From: Methyloversatilis discipulorum
GTDB lineage: Bacteria > Pseudomonadota > Gammaproteobacteria > Burkholderiales > Rhodocyclaceae
DNA length: 64,000 nucleotides
Reading direction: 5' to 3'
NCBI RefSeq assembly: GCF_018780585.1
Contig: NZ_JADMJL010000016.1
Location: 406,766 to 470,765 of the forward strand
Under the pieces are notes generated by a model, which was not told the DNA's origin, searched no databases, and saw only the letters and a program-made list of their open reading frames with translations. The translations under genes and the position numbers were made by a program. Numbering within the stretch: position 1 is the first letter of the stretch; each line of letters opens with the position of its first letter. Positions 62,450 through 64,000 of the stretch are shown here, piece by piece.

Positions 62450-64000
62450 TCAGGGATCGCTCACCGCCGCCGCGAAATCCGGCATTTTGGTCAGGATGTC
62501 GTTACGCAGTGACTGTGCTGCGGCGACGTTCTGCTGGCGCAAACCGAGGTAGCTGCTGCGCAGGCCGGCGGCGTCGCGCGCATTGGCGTGCACCAGTGCT
62601 TTCACGTGCCAGGCGTTCAGGAAGCCGGGGTAGCGCGCAGTCAGGCGGTCAAGCACCGCGATGCCCTTGGCAAACTGCCTGTTCTGTCCGTAGGCCTGGC
62701 CGAGGAAGAACTGGCCGTCGGGCGACTCGGGTGCCAGTTGCTCGGCGCGCTCCAGCACTTCGATCGCGCGGCCGACCTCCCGCTTCAGCATCAGCGCGTG
62801 ACCCAGATTGATCCAGCCGTTGACGGTCTGAGGGTCGAGCCGCACCGCGGCTTCGAGCGCTTCCACGGCCTCCGCCGGGCGGCCGAGCAGAATCAGCACA
62901 TAGCCTTTGCTGCTCCAGGCCGGACCAGCGGTGGGATGGAGCTTTGTTGCGCGTGTCGCGTATTCGAGGGAGCGCGTGTGATCCTGGTCGCGGCCGTATT
63001 GCGCGCAGCGGGCGAGCAGCACTTCGAGACCTTCAGGCGCGGCCGCCTCGGCGCGCGTCAGTGCAGTGCGCGCTTCGTCCACCAGTCCGGCACGCAGCGC
63101 TGCCTCGCTCAACGCGATCTGGTCTGGCGCGGTGGCGCCGGGCAGACGGACCAGGCTGCGAGCGCTGGCAAGTGCGCCGGGCCAGTCGCCGAGCTGGCTC
63201 TGCACCTGGTTCAGCTCGCGCAGGGCCGCTGCGTCATCGGGGTGACGCGCAACGACCCGTTGACGCAGTTTCGCGGCCCCCGCGCGGTCGCCGGTGTTCG
63301 CCAGATGCCGGGCGAGGCTCAACTGCGCTTCGCGATGATCCGGATCGCGCGCCAGTACCGCGTCGATCATCTTCCGCCCCTCTTCGGTCCGCCCGCTGTC
63401 CATCAGGATGGCGCCCAGCGGCGCCGCGGCATCGTTGGAGGCGGGTGCGATGGCGAGCGCCTTGCGCAGTGCCTGTTCGGCCTCGGTATAACGGCTCTGC
63501 GCCAGCGATTCGTGCGCAAGCGCGATCAGCGTCGCCACGTTCTCGCTGCCGGAACTTGCGGTCGAGAGCACCGCGCGCGCCTGGTCGGTCTGTCCGGCAG
63601 CCTTCAACGAACGCGCAAGTGCGGCCGACCACGACACCTGCCCCGGCTGGTGCCGCAGGGCGATGCGCCAGGCGCGGGCGGCTTCGGCTGGCCGGCCGAG
63701 CGCGTCGTGCGATTCCGCCAGCAGCGCCCAGGCGTCGTCGTCATTCGGGCTGCGCTTGATGGCCTGATTCGCCAGTTCGTGGGCGGCGCGCGCGTCACCT
63801 TGCCGCATCCGCCATCGGCCTTCGACCCGATACGGGTAGCCGGAAAGGGGCAGGGCCTCCTTGGCACGGGCGAATGCGGCCGCGGCTTCCGCCGGGCGTT
63901 TGCCGACGAGCCGGACGTCGGCCAGTTCGACCCAGGCGTCGGCGTTGCGCTCGTGCAGTTCGAGTGCGCGCAGCTGGTCGCGCTCGGCTTCGTCGTAGCG
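62450..64000 (-). CDS. Tetratricopeptide-repeat protein, partial (5' end outside window)
   Basis: The frame is open from 64000 to the stop at 62450, at least 516 codons with the N-terminus off the right edge. About ten or more TPR units are visible, including ANQAIKRSPNDDDAWALLAES, AEQALRKALAIAPASNDAA and AVRLDPQTVNGWINLGHAL. No signal or enzyme motif is seen in this part. The internal Met at 63808 is within the repeat region and is not the start. TPR arrays bind partners; the function cannot be given. Confidence 0.85.
   Translation of the reverse strand, partial: RYDEAERDQLRALELHERNADAWVELADVRLVGKRPAEAAAAFARAKEALPLSGYPYRVEGRWRMRQGDARAAHELANQAIKRSPNDDDAWALLAESHDALGRPAEAARAWRIALRHQPGQVSWSAALARSLKAAGQTDQARAVLSTASSGSENVATLIALAHESLAQSRYTEAEQALRKALAIAPASNDAAAPLGAILMDSGRTEEGRKMIDAVLARDPDHREAQLSLARHLANTGDRAGAAKLRQRVVARHPDDAAALRELNQVQSQLGDWPGALASARSLVRLPGATAPDQIALSEAALRAGLVDEARTALTRAEAAAPEGLEVLLARCAQYGRDQDHTRSLEYATRATKLHPTAGPAWSSKGYVLILLGRPAEAVEALEAAVRLDPQTVNGWINLGHALMLKREVGRAIEVLERAEQLAPESPDGQFFLGQAYGQNRQFAKGIAVLDRLTARYPGFLNAWHVKALVHANARDAAGLRSSYLGLRQQNVAAAQSLRNDILTKMPDFAAAVSDP

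Overview
The window is about 64 kb of high-GC chromosomal DNA. It is packed almost end to end with housekeeping and envelope genes and has only two or three short AT-rich spots. Gene content and synteny fit a Gram-negative betaproteobacterium of the Rhodocyclales/Burkholderiales type: rnhA-dnaQ, divergent orn and rsgA, argD-argF-argG, a divergent murJ/rpsT pair, DUF3579 and a CobD/CbiB-like protein. A methylotroph-like Rhodocyclales genus is possible, but the genus cannot be fixed from sequence alone. No tRNA, rRNA, prophage, transposase or CRISPR array was seen.

Layout. 1-514: 5' part of a DUF6279-type lipoprotein gene, reading left. 555-611: a perfect 23-bp inverted repeat. 698-7291: four overlapping genes for a peptide-type ABC importer. 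7317-13895: nitronate monooxygenase, a lytic transglycosylase, a GGDEF response regulator, gloB, a methyltransferase, rnhA and dnaQ. 14023-17658: icd, then mobB-moeA-moaD-moaE (molybdenum cofactor), facing a NosR-like flavo/iron-sulfur membrane protein. 20014-23576: a Sel1 protein, an OmpR/EnvZ-type two-component system and a small membrane protein. 23733-27891: a GH17-GT2 fusion and a second membrane GH17 enzyme, apparently a beta-glucan locus. 27877-31513: PEBP-family protein, murJ, rpsT, DUF3579 and a small orphan ORF behind a near-consensus promoter. 31770-36019: argD, argF, argG, ppnP, yajQ. 36077-40293: an amidotransferase, an aspartic protease, a Nudix hydrolase, a CobD/CbiB-like protein and a thiolase.

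40506-44506 is a four-gene Anbu operon: circularly permuted ATP-grasp, alpha-E, transglutaminase and proteasome-like Anbu peptidase. It is followed 121 bp later, on the same strand, by a complete pelABCDEFG exopolysaccharide operon (44628-57059). PelD keeps the RxxD c-di-GMP-binding motif, and the window also carries a diguanylate-cyclase response regulator and a YajQ homologue. Downstream of pelG lies an array of four 131-bp tandem units rich in REP-like palindromes (57079-57600). The window closes with M48 protease-phhB-rsgA on the minus strand, orn-nadE on the plus strand, and a TPR protein gene that runs off the right edge.

The most distinctive features are the juxtaposed Anbu and pel operons, the beta-glucan pair, the REP-like tandem array, the NosR protein without visible nos genes, and an 11-bp-spaced direct repeat upstream of the response-regulator gene.
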